Program-made: the position numbers and the translations under genes
Notes under the pieces: generated by a model
What the model was told of the DNA's origin: nothing
Databases searched by the model: none
What the model saw: only the letters and a program-made list of their open reading frames with translations
Part shown: positions 1 to 6,530 of the stretch, in pieces
Position numbering within the stretch: position 1 is the stretch's first letter
How the letters are laid out: the number at the start of each line of letters is the position of its first letter
Assembly (NCBI GenBank): GCA_044375955.1
Contig: JBILLS010000047.1
Span: 1-12,511 of the forward strand
Source: VGCC01 sp044375955
Lineage (GTDB): Bacteria > Actinomycetota > Actinomycetes > S36-B12
Direction of reading: 5' to 3'
DNA: 12,511 bases

Positions 1-1128
1 GTCCCAGGGCTCGGCGATCAGTTTGACCGTGCGCAGGATCGGATCCTGGGCGATGGCCGACATGAAGCTGCCCAACATGTCCACGTCGTGGAAGGAACGG
101 GCGAGTGTCGAGGCAAGATCGAATCGGAAGCCATCGACATGCATGTCTTGAACCCAGTAGCGCAGCGAGTCCATGACGAGCTGCAGGACATGCGGTTGTG
201 CGATGTTCAGGCTGTTCCCGCACCCGGTGTAGTCGACATAGCCACTGTCTCCGAGTCTGTAGTAGCCGGGATTGTCGATTCCGCGGAACGACAGGGTTGG
301 GCCGTCGATTCCACCCTCGGCCGTGTGGTTGTAGACCACATCGAGGATCACTTCGAGCCCTGCCTCATGCAGATGCTTCACCATGGACTTGAAGTCGTCG
401 ACCTGTCCGCCAAGACTTCCGCGAGACGAGTAGCGGGCGTGGGGAGCGAAATATCCGATCGAGTTGTATCCCCAGTAATTCGTGAGATTCGATTCGAGCA
501 GACGCAATTCACTGACGAAGTGGTGGACGGGCAGAAGCTCGATTGCGGTGACTCCGATCGATTGCAGGTGATCGATCACGGCCGGGTGTGCCACCCCCGA
601 AAAAGTTCCGCGCAGGTCGACCGGGACCTCGGGGTGCCGCAGAGTGAGTCCGCGCACGTGCGCCTCGTAGATCACCGTGTCCGTCCACGGAATGTCCGGG
701 TGCCGATCATCACCCCAGTCGAACGTGGTGGACACCACCACCGAATGCGGGACCACGCCGGCGGAGTCTGCGCTATTGGGGTGACCACTCGGTTCGGAGT
801 CGCGAACGGCGGGGTCGAGGGAGAGTTCCCCGGTTAATGCTCGCGCATACGGGTCGATCAGGAGTTTCGCTGGATTCCAGCGCAGGCCGCGAGTGGGATC
901 CCACGGACCGTGCACGCGGAAGCCGTAGCGGGTCCCCGGGGCGAGATCGGGGATGTGGTCGTGGAAGACGTGATTGGTGCGCTCGCGGAGTACCCGGCGC
1001 TCCTCACCGTCATCGCGCAGGATGCAGACTTCGACGGATGCAGCGCCCTCAGCCCAGAGAGCGACATTCGCTCCGCCTACCCCATCGGGTGTGACCCCAA
1101 GGGGATCCCACCCGGGCGTGTGCGGCAC
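1..1128 (-). CDS. glgX: Glycogen debranching enzyme GlgX/TreX, GH13, N-terminal 376 residues (3' end off window)
   Basis: Hydrolyses alpha-1,6 branches of glycogen or limit dextrin in the cytoplasm. The translation opens with a CBM48-like beta-sandwich (about residues 1-110, including GTRYGFRVHGPWDP). The GH13 barrel follows, with NYWGYN (217-222), region I DVVYNH (263-268), region II GFRFDLA with nucleophile D337, and region III IAEPWD with acid/base E373 at the window edge. These positions are close to those I recall for E. coli GlgX (D336, E371). The third catalytic Asp and the C-terminal domain would lie to the left. The family is about 650-720 residues, so roughly half is seen. The GTG start at 1128 is the first start after an in-frame TAG at 1140-1138. 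There is no clear Shine-Dalgarno, but a -10-like TAGCGT ends exactly 6 nt before the GTG, suggesting a leaderless mRNA. Leu98 is encoded by TTA, rare here. It is divergent from the hydratase. Isoamylase/TreX naming is an alternative within the same family. Confidence 0.93.
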   Translation of the reverse strand, partial: MPHTPGWDPLGVTPDGVGGANVALWAEGAASVEVCILRDDGEERRVLRERTNHVFHDHIPDLAPGTRYGFRVHGPWDPTRGLRWNPAKLLIDPYARALTGELSLDPAVRDSEPSGHPNSADSAGVVPHSVVVSTTFDWGDDRHPDIPWTDTVIYEAHVRGLTLRHPEVPVDLRGTFSGVAHPAVIDHLQSIGVTAIELLPVHHFVSELRLLESNLTNYWGYNSIGYFAPHARYSSRGSLGGQVDDFKSMVKHLHEAGLEVILDVVYNHTAEGGIDGPTLSFRGIDNPGYYRLGDSGYVDYTGCGNSLNIAQPHVLQLVMDSLRYWVQDMHVDGFRFDLASTLARSFHDVDMLGSFMSAIAQDPILRTVKLIAEPWD

Positions 1129-1184
1129 GCTCCGACGCTAGCGCGTGCGTGTCTGGTTACGCTGCTGCGGTCGAAAGGTGCGTC
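1129..1184. promoter_or_regulatory. Divergent spacer between glgX and the hydratase gene
   Basis: This 56-nt gap must hold the promoters for both directions unless the plus-strand genes are driven from elsewhere. It contains the minus-strand TAGCGT box, the palindrome CGCTAGCG (1136-1143), a weak plus-strand TACGCT (1158-1163) and the hydratase ribosome site GAAAGG (1173-1178). No -35 consensus is visible in either direction. Confidence 0.5.
1135..1140 (-). promoter_or_regulatory. Probable -10 element for leaderless glgX transcript
   Basis: On the minus strand TAGCGT fits the actinobacterial -10 pattern TANNNT. It is followed by exactly 6 nt (CGGAGC) and then the glgX GTG, so the expected transcription start coincides with the start codon. 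No -35 resembling TTGACA is visible at 16-18 nt. The box overlaps the 8-bp palindrome CGCTAGCG (1136-1143), which could be incidental or an operator. Inferred from spacing only. Confidence 0.4.
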
Positions 1185-1964
1185 ATGGGTGAATTCATCT
1201 CAATCGAGCGCGCGAGCGGTGTCGCTGTCGTCCGCATGGATCGGCCACCGATGAACGCCCTCAACCTGCAGATGCAGCGGGAGCTCCAGGAGGCGGCCAC
1301 CGAGATCAGTGGTGATGAGTCGATCCGGGCCGCCATTGTGTATGGCGGCCCGAAGGTCTTCGCCGCCGGTGCGGACATCAAGGAGATGGTCGACATGTCC
1401 CATACCGACATGGTCTACGCGGCGCAATCCCTGCACCAGGCGTTTTATTCCATCGCGTCCATTCCGCAGCCCACGATCGCCGCCATCAATGGCTATGCCC
1501 TCGGGGGTGGATGCGAAGTCGCCCTCTGCTGTGACCTGCGTATCGCGGCGGAGGACGCGACCCTGGGTCTACCCGAGGTAACGCTCGGGATCATCCCCGG
1601 TGCGGGGGGCACCCAACGACTCCCGCGCCTGATCGGTGCGTCGCGGGCGAAGGACCTGATTCTCACGGGTCGATTCGTGCGCGCGCCGGAAGCCGCGGAC
1701 ATCGGGTTGGTCAACCGAGTGGTCCCGGCTGACTCCGTGCTGGATGCGGCGCGTGAATACGCCGAGCGACTCGCGCGCGGGGCGGGGCTTGCGCTACGCG
1801 CCGCCAAGCTCGCCATCGATGCTGGCCTCGACTCGAGTCTCGACGCCGGGCTGGCTCTCGAGCGCACCCTGTTCGCCGGCCTCTTTGCGACCGAGGATCG
1901 TGCGCGCGGGATGGAGTCCTTCGTGACCCACGGGCCGGGCAAAGCCGAATTCATCTCCCGATGA
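1185..1964 (+). CDS. Enoyl-CoA hydratase/isomerase (crotonase family, EchA17-like)
   Basis: A 259-residue crotonase-fold protein expected to hydrate trans-2-enoyl-CoA to 3-hydroxyacyl-CoA in beta-oxidation. The oxyanion-hole segment FAAGADIKEM (59-68) and the block NGYALGGGCE (102-111) are present. Both catalytic glutamates of true hydratases are in place: E111 and E131 (in LPEVTLGIIPGAGGTQRLPR). Length is typical of the family (about 255-265). The ATG at 1185 is preferred over an in-frame GTG at 1149 because GAAAGG sits 6 nt upstream of the ATG and MGEFISIER is a normal family start. A weak TACGCT (1158-1163) could be its -10. Its TGA overlaps the next gene's ATG by 4 nt, implying translational coupling. 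The resemblance to mycobacterial echA17, also next to a methyltransferase, is from memory. Substrate chain length is unknown. Confidence 0.93.
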   Translation: MGEFISIERASGVAVVRMDRPPMNALNLQMQRELQEAATEISGDESIRAAIVYGGPKVFAAGADIKEMVDMSHTDMVYAAQSLHQAFYSIASIPQPTIAAINGYALGGGCEVALCCDLRIAAEDATLGLPEVTLGIIPGAGGTQRLPRLIGASRAKDLILTGRFVRAPEAADIGLVNRVVPADSVLDAAREYAERLARGAGLALRAAKLAIDAGLDSSLDAGLALERTLFAGLFATEDRARGMESFVTHGPGKAEFISR

Positions 1965-2875
1965 CCCAATCCCCGTCGTCGGCGAAGATCGCGAACGTCG
2001 TCTACCACGATTGGGAGGCCGAGAGCTATGACTCCAAGTGGAGCATCTCCTTCGATGAGCGTTGCGTCGAGTACGCCCGGCATGCCTTCGACGCCGCATC
2101 CGATTCCCAACTCAATCTCCCGGTGGACCGTGCGGTCGAGATCGGTGCCGGAACAGGCTTCTTTCTCCTCAACCTGATGCAGTCCGGCGTCGCTCGTCAC
2201 GGAGTGGTAACGGACATCTCGTCCGGAATGGTGCGCACGGCTGTGCGGCAGGCAGGGGATTTGGGACTCGACGTCGTCGGAACCGTGGCCGATGCTGAAT
2301 CGTTGCCTCTTGCGGATGACAGTTGCGATCTCGTCGTCGGTCACGCCGTGCTGCACCACATCCCCGATGTCGAGCGTGCGATGACCGAGGTCCTGCGCAT
2401 CCTTCGTCCCGGGGGGCGCTTCGTGATCACCGGCGAGCCCACTCGGCGTGGGGACTACGTCGCGCGACGGCTCTCACGCCTGACCTGGTGGGTGACCTCC
2501 CACGTGACACAGGCACCGGGCCTGCGCGGTCGGTGGGCGCGACCTCCGGCGGAACTCGAGGAGTCCTCCGAGGCCGCAGCCCTCGAGGCCGTGGTGGATG
2601 TGCACACCTTCGATCCCGGCGAGCTGGCGCGCACCTGTCTCCGGGCCGGAGCGGTCGATGTCCGCACCCATACGTCGGAGTTGACCGCCTCGTGGTTCGG
2701 CTGGCCGGTCCGCACCTTCGAGGCTGCTGTCAAGCCGGGTGCGCTCGGATTCGGGTGGGCCATGTTCGCCTACCGATCGTGGCAGGGCCTGGCACGATTG
2801 GACGAGTCGGTACTCGCGCGCATCGTGCCGGATGAGTTGTTCTACAACGTCTCGGTGTCAGGAGCCAAGCCATGA
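1961..2875 (+). CDS. Class I SAM-dependent methyltransferase of the echA17-linked (Rv3038c-like) type
   Basis: A 304-residue methyltransferase of unknown substrate. The Rossmann SAM-binding core shows motif I EIGAGTGFF (60-68), an acidic residue D85 after beta-2 (VVTDIS), D111 in VADAESLPL (post II), HAVLHHI (128-134) and LRPGGRF (148-154). The N-terminus (YHDWEAESYDSKWSISFDER) and a conserved-looking C-terminal third (FGWPVRTFEAAVKPG, ending FYNVSVSGAKP) recall, from memory, the actinobacterial proteins encoded beside echA17 such as M. tuberculosis Rv3038c. No transmembrane segment or signal peptide is obvious. The start is fixed by ATGA overlap with the hydratase stop. It also overlaps the downstream glycosyltransferase by 4 nt, so it is translated between a CoA enzyme and a sugar enzyme. 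Sugar O-methylation is an attractive guess, not shown by the sequence. A small-molecule or lipid methyltransferase is equally possible. Confidence 0.88.
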   Translation: MTQSPSSAKIANVVYHDWEAESYDSKWSISFDERCVEYARHAFDAASDSQLNLPVDRAVEIGAGTGFFLLNLMQSGVARHGVVTDISSGMVRTAVRQAGDLGLDVVGTVADAESLPLADDSCDLVVGHAVLHHIPDVERAMTEVLRILRPGGRFVITGEPTRRGDYVARRLSRLTWWVTSHVTQAPGLRGRWARPPAELEESSEAAALEAVVDVHTFDPGELARTCLRAGAVDVRTHTSELTASWFGWPVRTFEAAVKPGALGFGWAMFAYRSWQGLARLDESVLARIVPDELFYNVSVSGAKP

Positions 2876-4047
2876 CTCGGATCGTTCACCTGTCCTGGGA
2901 ATATCCGCCGCGCGTGTTCGGGGGGCTCGGCCGTCACGTGCAGGCGCTCGCCGAGGCGCAGGTGCGGTTGGGTCACGACGTCACCGTGCTCACCGCTGCC
3001 ACCGACGGTGCTCCGGCAGTCGAGACTGTGAACGGCGTGACCGTGAGACGGATCGATCGGGATCCGCCCGACGTGCCTTTCGACGTCGATCACCTGATGC
3101 TGTGGGGCTTTGGGCTCGAAACTGCGATCGCACGGGTCGCCGTGGAAGAAGGACTCGCGGCGGATGTTGTGCATGCGCATGACTGGCATCTGGTGCATGC
3201 GGCCGCAGCCATTCGTGCGAGCACGGGCGTACCCTTCGTCCTGACCATCCATGCGACGGAGGCTGGCCGGCACCGCGGATGGGTCACCTCGGATCTCTCC
3301 CGCCAAATCTTCCAACTCGAATGGTGGGGTGCGCGCGAGGCCGACGTCCTGATCACCTGCAGCAGGGCGATGGAGGTCGAGGTGGGAACCCTGTTCGGTG
3401 CCACGAACGTCGATGTCATACCCAACGGGGTCGACGTGCAGGAACTCCCGTCCGGCTCGCGTGGGCGCGAGATCGTCTACCTCGGCCGACTCGAGTGGGA
3501 GAAAGGTGTGCAGACCCTCGTCGAGGCACTCGCGCTCCTGAGGTCCCGGGGCGTGGATTTCACGGCGGTGCTGTGCGGACGTGGAACATTCGAGCCGCGG
3601 CTGCGGGATCTCGTCGCCGACGAGCACCTGGGCGACATCGTGCGGTTCGAAGGCTGGATCAGTGAGGAGGAGAAGCGGGCCATGTTGCGTTCGGCCGGAG
3701 CGGCCGTCGTGCCCTCCTTCTACGAACCCTTCGGCATCGTGGCGCTCGAAGCCGTGGAGGCGGGTGCACCGATCGTGGTGTCGGACGTTGGGGGGTTGAG
3801 CGAGATCGCGGCGAGTGTTCCCGGATCGATGACGTTCCCGGCGGGGGATGCGCAGGCGCTGGCCGGCACCCTGAGCGCGATGCTGGACGCGAGCCACGAT
3901 CCGGTCGCCGCTCGTGCGGTTCTCACCGAGATGTACTCCTGGGATGGGATCGCGAAGGACTCGCTGAAGGCCTACGCGCGGGCGTCCCGGCGCATGTCCG
4001 CGGAGGGGTACCAGGTCCCCCCGGAAGATCGCAGTGTCCTCGCCTGA
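2872..4047 (+). CDS. GT4 glycosyltransferase, Rv3032-like alpha-1,4-glucosyltransferase
   Basis: A 391-residue GT-B glycosyltransferase predicted to elongate an alpha-glucan from a nucleotide-glucose donor in the cytoplasm. The N-domain opens with SWEYPP and the glycine motif GGLGRH (17-22), then HAHDWH (101-106) and HATEAGRHRGWV (127-138). The C-domain has IPNGVD (183-188), LGRLEWEKG (204-212) and the GT4 donor motif EPFGIVALE (285-293), whose two glutamates are catalytic or donor-contacting in the family. The GGLGRH and HATEAGRH blocks match what I remember of mycobacterial Rv3032, an enzyme assigned to MGLP and glycogen synthesis. A generic GlgA/GlgM role is the main alternative. The start is an ATGA overlap with the methyltransferase, with GGAG 7 nt upstream. 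Its last 14 nt overlap the acyltransferase gene. No GH57 branching enzyme lies beside it, unlike the mycobacterial locus. Confidence 0.9.
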   Translation: MTRIVHLSWEYPPRVFGGLGRHVQALAEAQVRLGHDVTVLTAATDGAPAVETVNGVTVRRIDRDPPDVPFDVDHLMLWGFGLETAIARVAVEEGLAADVVHAHDWHLVHAAAAIRASTGVPFVLTIHATEAGRHRGWVTSDLSRQIFQLEWWGAREADVLITCSRAMEVEVGTLFGATNVDVIPNGVDVQELPSGSRGREIVYLGRLEWEKGVQTLVEALALLRSRGVDFTAVLCGRGTFEPRLRDLVADEHLGDIVRFEGWISEEEKRAMLRSAGAAVVPSFYEPFGIVALEAVEAGAPIVVSDVGGLSEIAASVPGSMTFPAGDAQALAGTLSAMLDASHDPVAARAVLTEMYSWDGIAKDSLKAYARASRRMSAEGYQVPPEDRSVLA

Positions 4048-4738
4048 GTTCCGGATCTTCAGCCGCTCGACACTGCGCTGGATCGTCCGTAACCGCGCGT
4101 GGTCCTGGTGGTACCTGGTGCGATACGCGCGTTTCCTCCGTTTCCGTGTCCTGCACCCCGACATCGACTGCGCAGGCCTCGTGTTCCTTGGGCGGCGCGT
4201 CACGATCGAGCAGCGACGCGGACATGGGCGCATCCGCATAGGTGCATGGGTGCACATCGGGGACGACAACCGGATCCGCTGCCACGAGGGAACCCTGCGC
4301 ATCGGAGACAAGACCGTCCTGGGCCGGGACAACACGATCAACTGCTACCTCGACGTGTCCATCGAGCCCGAGACGCTGATCAGCGATTGGGTCTACATCT
4401 GCGATTTCGACCACAGGAGTGATGACCTCGATGTCGCGATCCGTCGCCAGGGGATCGTCAAGGCGCCTGTGCGGATCGGGCGGGGCTCGTGGGTCGGGGT
4501 CAAGGCGTCGATCCTGCGCGGTTCGGACGTCGGGGAGCACACGATCGTCGGCGCCCACGCGGTCGTGCGCGGGGTAGTGCCCCCCTATTCCGTGGTCGTG
4601 GGGATCCCCGCCCGCGTGGTGCGGGCCCGGCGAACGATCCCCGCCCCGGACGAGGTCCGGGACATCGAGGCGGCCACGCGTGCGGCCGTGGAGGAGCGTG
4701 TTGCCCGGGGGCAGCGTGCGCACGAGGAGGGTCCGTGA
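4034..4738 (+). CDS. Left-handed beta-helix (hexapeptide-repeat) acyltransferase, Rv3034c/OctT-like
   Basis: A 234-residue acyltransferase of the LbH superfamily. Imperfect hexapeptide turns run from about residue 66 to 196 (RIRIGAWVHIGDDNRIRC, LRIGDKTVLGRDNTINC, VRIGRGSWVGVKASI, VGEHTIVGAHAVV), closing with the PYSVVVGIPARVV block typical of sugar O-acyltransferases. H127 in CDFDHRSDD sits where the catalytic His of such enzymes is usually found. An aromatic and basic N-terminal stretch (about 14-40, rich in Trp, Tyr and Arg) may contact membrane or acyl chains. The GTG start at 4034 has GGAAG 6 nt upstream, and the gene overlaps the glycosyltransferase by 14 nt. The actinobacterial family member Rv3034c (OctT) octanoylates the early MGLP precursor diglucosylglycerate; that assignment here is inference from family and neighbours. 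A plain acetyltransferase acting on another sugar is the alternative. Confidence 0.85.
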   Translation: MSSPEFRIFSRSTLRWIVRNRAWSWWYLVRYARFLRFRVLHPDIDCAGLVFLGRRVTIEQRRGHGRIRIGAWVHIGDDNRIRCHEGTLRIGDKTVLGRDNTINCYLDVSIEPETLISDWVYICDFDHRSDDLDVAIRRQGIVKAPVRIGRGSWVGVKASILRGSDVGEHTIVGAHAVVRGVVPPYSVVVGIPARVVRARRTIPAPDEVRDIEAATRAAVEERVARGQRAHEEGP

Positions 4739-4743
4739 TTGGA

Positions 4744-4749
4744 TACAAT
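4744..4749 (+). promoter_or_regulatory. Possible -10 box for etfBA
   Basis: TACAAT lies in the 27-nt gap between the acyltransferase stop and the etfB start, and is the closest match to TATAAT noticed in any gap of the window. A transcript would begin near 4756, leaving a very short leader that just retains AGGGA before the ATG at 4766. No convincing -35 is seen at 16-18 nt. It could give etfBA expression independent of the upstream genes, or be chance. Confidence 0.3.
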
Positions 4750-4765
4750 CGTCGAAGGGAACGCG

Positions 4766-5545
4766 ATGAAGGTCGCCGTATGTGTCAAACAGGTGCCCGA
4801 CACCTGGGCCGAGAAGCGCCTACGGGCTGAGGACTCCCTGCTGGACCGGGAGAGTGCCGACGGCGTGATGAACGAGCTCGACGAGTACGCCGTCGAGCAG
4901 GCCCTCCAGATCGTCGAGGCCGCCGGTGGCGAGGCCGTCGTGGTCTCCATGGGTCCAGAACGCGCCGCCGAGACGGTCCGCAAGGCGCTCAGTATGGGTG
5001 CCGACTCCGGGCTCCACGTCGTCGATGACGCGCTGCGCGGCTCCGATGCGATCGCCACGGCGAATGCCCTGGCGGCGGCCCTCAAGGATCGTGGCTTCGA
5101 CCTCATCATCTTCGGGTCCGAGTCGACGGATGCGCGGATGAGCGTCATCCCCGCCATGGTCGCGGAGATCCTCGGCGTAGCCCAGTTGACGTTCGCGCAG
5201 AAGGTCGCCGTCGACGGTTCCACGGTCACCATCGAGCGCGTCACCGACTACGGATTCGACACCGTGACGGCCAGCACCCCCGCGGTGGTGAGTGTTGTCG
5301 AGAAGATCAACGAGCCTCGGTATCCATCCTTCAAGGGCATCATGGCTGCGAAGAAGAAGCCGGTGGAGACCATCGGCCTTGCCGAATTGTCGCTGGACCC
5401 GAGTGCGGTCGGAAGTCGTGCCGCGTGGAGTGTGGTGGCCGATTTCTCGGCGCGCCCCGCGAAAGCAGCAGGCGTCGTCGTATCCGATGCGGGGGATGGT
5501 GGCGTCAAGATCGCCGAGTTCCTCGCCGAGCAGAAATTCATCTAG
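4766..5545 (+). CDS. etfB: Electron transfer flavoprotein beta subunit
   Basis: The 259-residue beta subunit of the ETF heterodimer, which takes electrons from acyl-CoA dehydrogenases and passes them to the respiratory chain via ETF:quinone oxidoreductase (not in this window). The N-terminus MKVAVCVKQVPDT is characteristic; ALSMGADSGLHV, FGSESTDARMSVIPAMVAEILG and the C-terminal signature region INEPRYPSFKGIMAAKKKP follow. The closing segment IAEFLAEQKFI is the arm that embraces the alpha subunit in this family. Length matches the family (about 250-265). The ATG at 4766 is chosen over an in-frame TTG at 4739 because GAAGGGA (4754-4760) is a well-spaced ribosome site and MKV is the normal start. 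Its stop TAG is part of the etfA ribosome site (TAGGGAG). M. tuberculosis calls the equivalent fixA. Confidence 0.97.
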   Translation: MKVAVCVKQVPDTWAEKRLRAEDSLLDRESADGVMNELDEYAVEQALQIVEAAGGEAVVVSMGPERAAETVRKALSMGADSGLHVVDDALRGSDAIATANALAAALKDRGFDLIIFGSESTDARMSVIPAMVAEILGVAQLTFAQKVAVDGSTVTIERVTDYGFDTVTASTPAVVSVVEKINEPRYPSFKGIMAAKKKPVETIGLAELSLDPSAVGSRAAWSVVADFSARPAKAAGVVVSDAGDGGVKIAEFLAEQKFI

Positions 5546-5555
5546 GGAGCGCGCC

Positions 5556-6515
5556 ATGGCAGATGTCCTCGTACTTGTCGAGCAGTTCGGTGGCCAGGTC
5601 AAGAAGGCCACGGCGGAACTGCTGACCGCGGCGCGGCGACTCGGCTCGCCGGTGGCCGTGTGGATCGGCCCCGGATGTGACGACGGTGCCGTGGCCGCGC
5701 TCGGTGAATTCGGTGCAACGGACGTGCTCGTGGCCGATGCGCCGCAGTACACGGACCACTCGGTGGCACCTATCGCCGACGTTCTCGCGGCACTGGTGGC
5801 CCAGCGTTCCCCAGCTGCGGTTCTCGTTGCCTCCAGCGCAACCGGTAAGGAAGCTGCGGGTCGACTTGCCGTCAAGACCTCGAGCGGCATCATCACCGAT
5901 GCGGTGGACATTGCCTCCGATGGAACCGTGACACAGAGTGTCTTCGGCGGTTCGACCATCGTGCACTCCCGGGTGACGCAGGGAACCCCGATCATCACCG
6001 TCCGGGTGAACTCGATTGCTCCCGAGGTTCACGCCACGACCCCTGCGCGGACGACCATCGACGTTCCGGTGAGTGAGACATCGCTGAAGGCGCGCGTCAC
6101 CGAGCGGACCGAGGTGACCAAGGGTGGTCGACCCGAGCTCGCCGAGGCGTCGGTCGTGGTGTCTGGTGGGCGCGGAGTCGGGTCCGCGGACGGATTCGGT
6201 GTGATTGAGGCCCTCGCGGATTCACTGGGAGCCGCCGTGGGTGCATCGCGGGCCGCCACGGATGCGGGGTGGTACCCGCATTCGCACCAGGTGGGTCAGA
6301 CCGGGAAGACGGTCTCCCCGCAGCTGTACATCGCCAACGGCATATCGGGGGCGATTCAGCATCGCGCGGGCATGCAGACCTCGAAGACCATCGTGGTGGT
6401 CAACAAGGACCCCGAGGCGCCGATCTTCGAACTCGCTGATTTCGGTGTCGTGGGGGACCTCTTCGAAGTCGTCCCCCAATTGACCGAGGAGATCAAGAAG
6501 CGCGCAGGCGCGTGA
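5556..6515 (+). CDS. etfA: Electron transfer flavoprotein alpha subunit
   Basis: The 319-residue FAD-binding partner of EtfB. The N-terminal domain begins ADVLVLVEQ. The C-terminal FAD domain starts near residue 205 (VVVSGGRGVGS) and contains AATDAGWYPHSHQVGQTGKTVSP and the ETF-alpha signature LYIANGISGAIQHRAGM, then IVVVNKDPEAPIFELADFGVVGD. All expected FAD-contact blocks are intact and the length is normal (about 315-325). The start is ATG 5556, with AGGGAG 6 nt upstream overlapping the etfB stop. It forms a two-gene etfBA unit. The acyltransferase genes that, from memory, sit between etfA and iscS in mycobacteria are absent; the desulfurase follows after only 15 nt. A GC-rich inverted repeat lies in the last coding section (6451-6478). 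Confidence 0.97.
   Translation: MADVLVLVEQFGGQVKKATAELLTAARRLGSPVAVWIGPGCDDGAVAALGEFGATDVLVADAPQYTDHSVAPIADVLAALVAQRSPAAVLVASSATGKEAAGRLAVKTSSGIITDAVDIASDGTVTQSVFGGSTIVHSRVTQGTPIITVRVNSIAPEVHATTPARTTIDVPVSETSLKARVTERTEVTKGGRPELAEASVVVSGGRGVGSADGFGVIEALADSLGAAVGASRAATDAGWYPHSHQVGQTGKTVSPQLYIANGISGAIQHRAGMQTSKTIVVVNKDPEAPIFELADFGVVGDLFEVVPQLTEEIKKRAGA
6451..6478. repeat. GC-rich perfect inverted repeat at the 3' end of etfA
   Basis: TGGGGGAC (6451-6458) and GTCCCCCA (6471-6478) are perfect 8-nt complements around 12 nt that contain the palindrome CTTCGAAG (6461-6468). The structure is coding (GDLFEVVPQL of EtfA, normal for the family) and ends about 35 nt before the etfA stop. There is no T-run. 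An 8-nt repeat can occur by chance in a window this size. Confidence 0.35.
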
Positions 6516-6518
6516 CCC

Positions 6519-6524
6519 TACGAT
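6519..6524 (+). promoter_or_regulatory. Probable -10 element for leaderless desulfurase transcript
   Basis: TACGAT matches TANNNT and is followed by exactly 6 nt (GACGTG) before the ATG at 6531, the spacing expected when transcription starts at the A of the ATG. There is no Shine-Dalgarno in the 15-nt gap. TTGACC at 6480-6485 is too far (33 nt) to be its -35. The same geometry is seen at glgX. Inferred, not demonstrated. Confidence 0.45.
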
Positions 6525-6530
6525 GACGTG

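Noticed and set aside
88..837. A 249-codon open frame on the plus strand
   Set aside because: Antisense to glgX, whose catalytic motifs are intact on the other strand; no motif and no ribosome site.
1149..1184. Upstream GTG start for the hydratase, adding 12 residues
   Set aside because: No ribosome site; the ATG at 1185 has GAAAGG at proper spacing and gives the usual family N-terminus.
2842..4341. A 499-codon open frame on the minus strand
   Set aside because: It lies wholly opposite the methyltransferase end, glycosyltransferase and acyltransferase, has Arg/His-rich low-information sequence with no recognisable motif, and is explained by high GC removing stops in the opposite frame.
4739..4765. 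Upstream TTG start for etfB, adding 9 residues
   Set aside because: MKVAVCVKQVPDT from ATG 4766 is the standard EtfB start, with a strong Shine-Dalgarno lying inside the would-be extension.
5292..5555. Extended start for etfA inside etfB
   Set aside because: The extension is Arg/Ser-rich shadow of etfB; ATG 5556 has AGGGAG and the normal start MADVLVLVE.
4820..5998. A 392-codon open frame on the minus strand
   Set aside because: Antisense to etfB and etfA, which have clear family signatures; composition is that of a shadow frame.
6480..6485. TTGACC as a -35 box for the desulfurase promoter
   Set aside because: The 33-nt distance to TACGAT is far outside the workable 16-19 nt.
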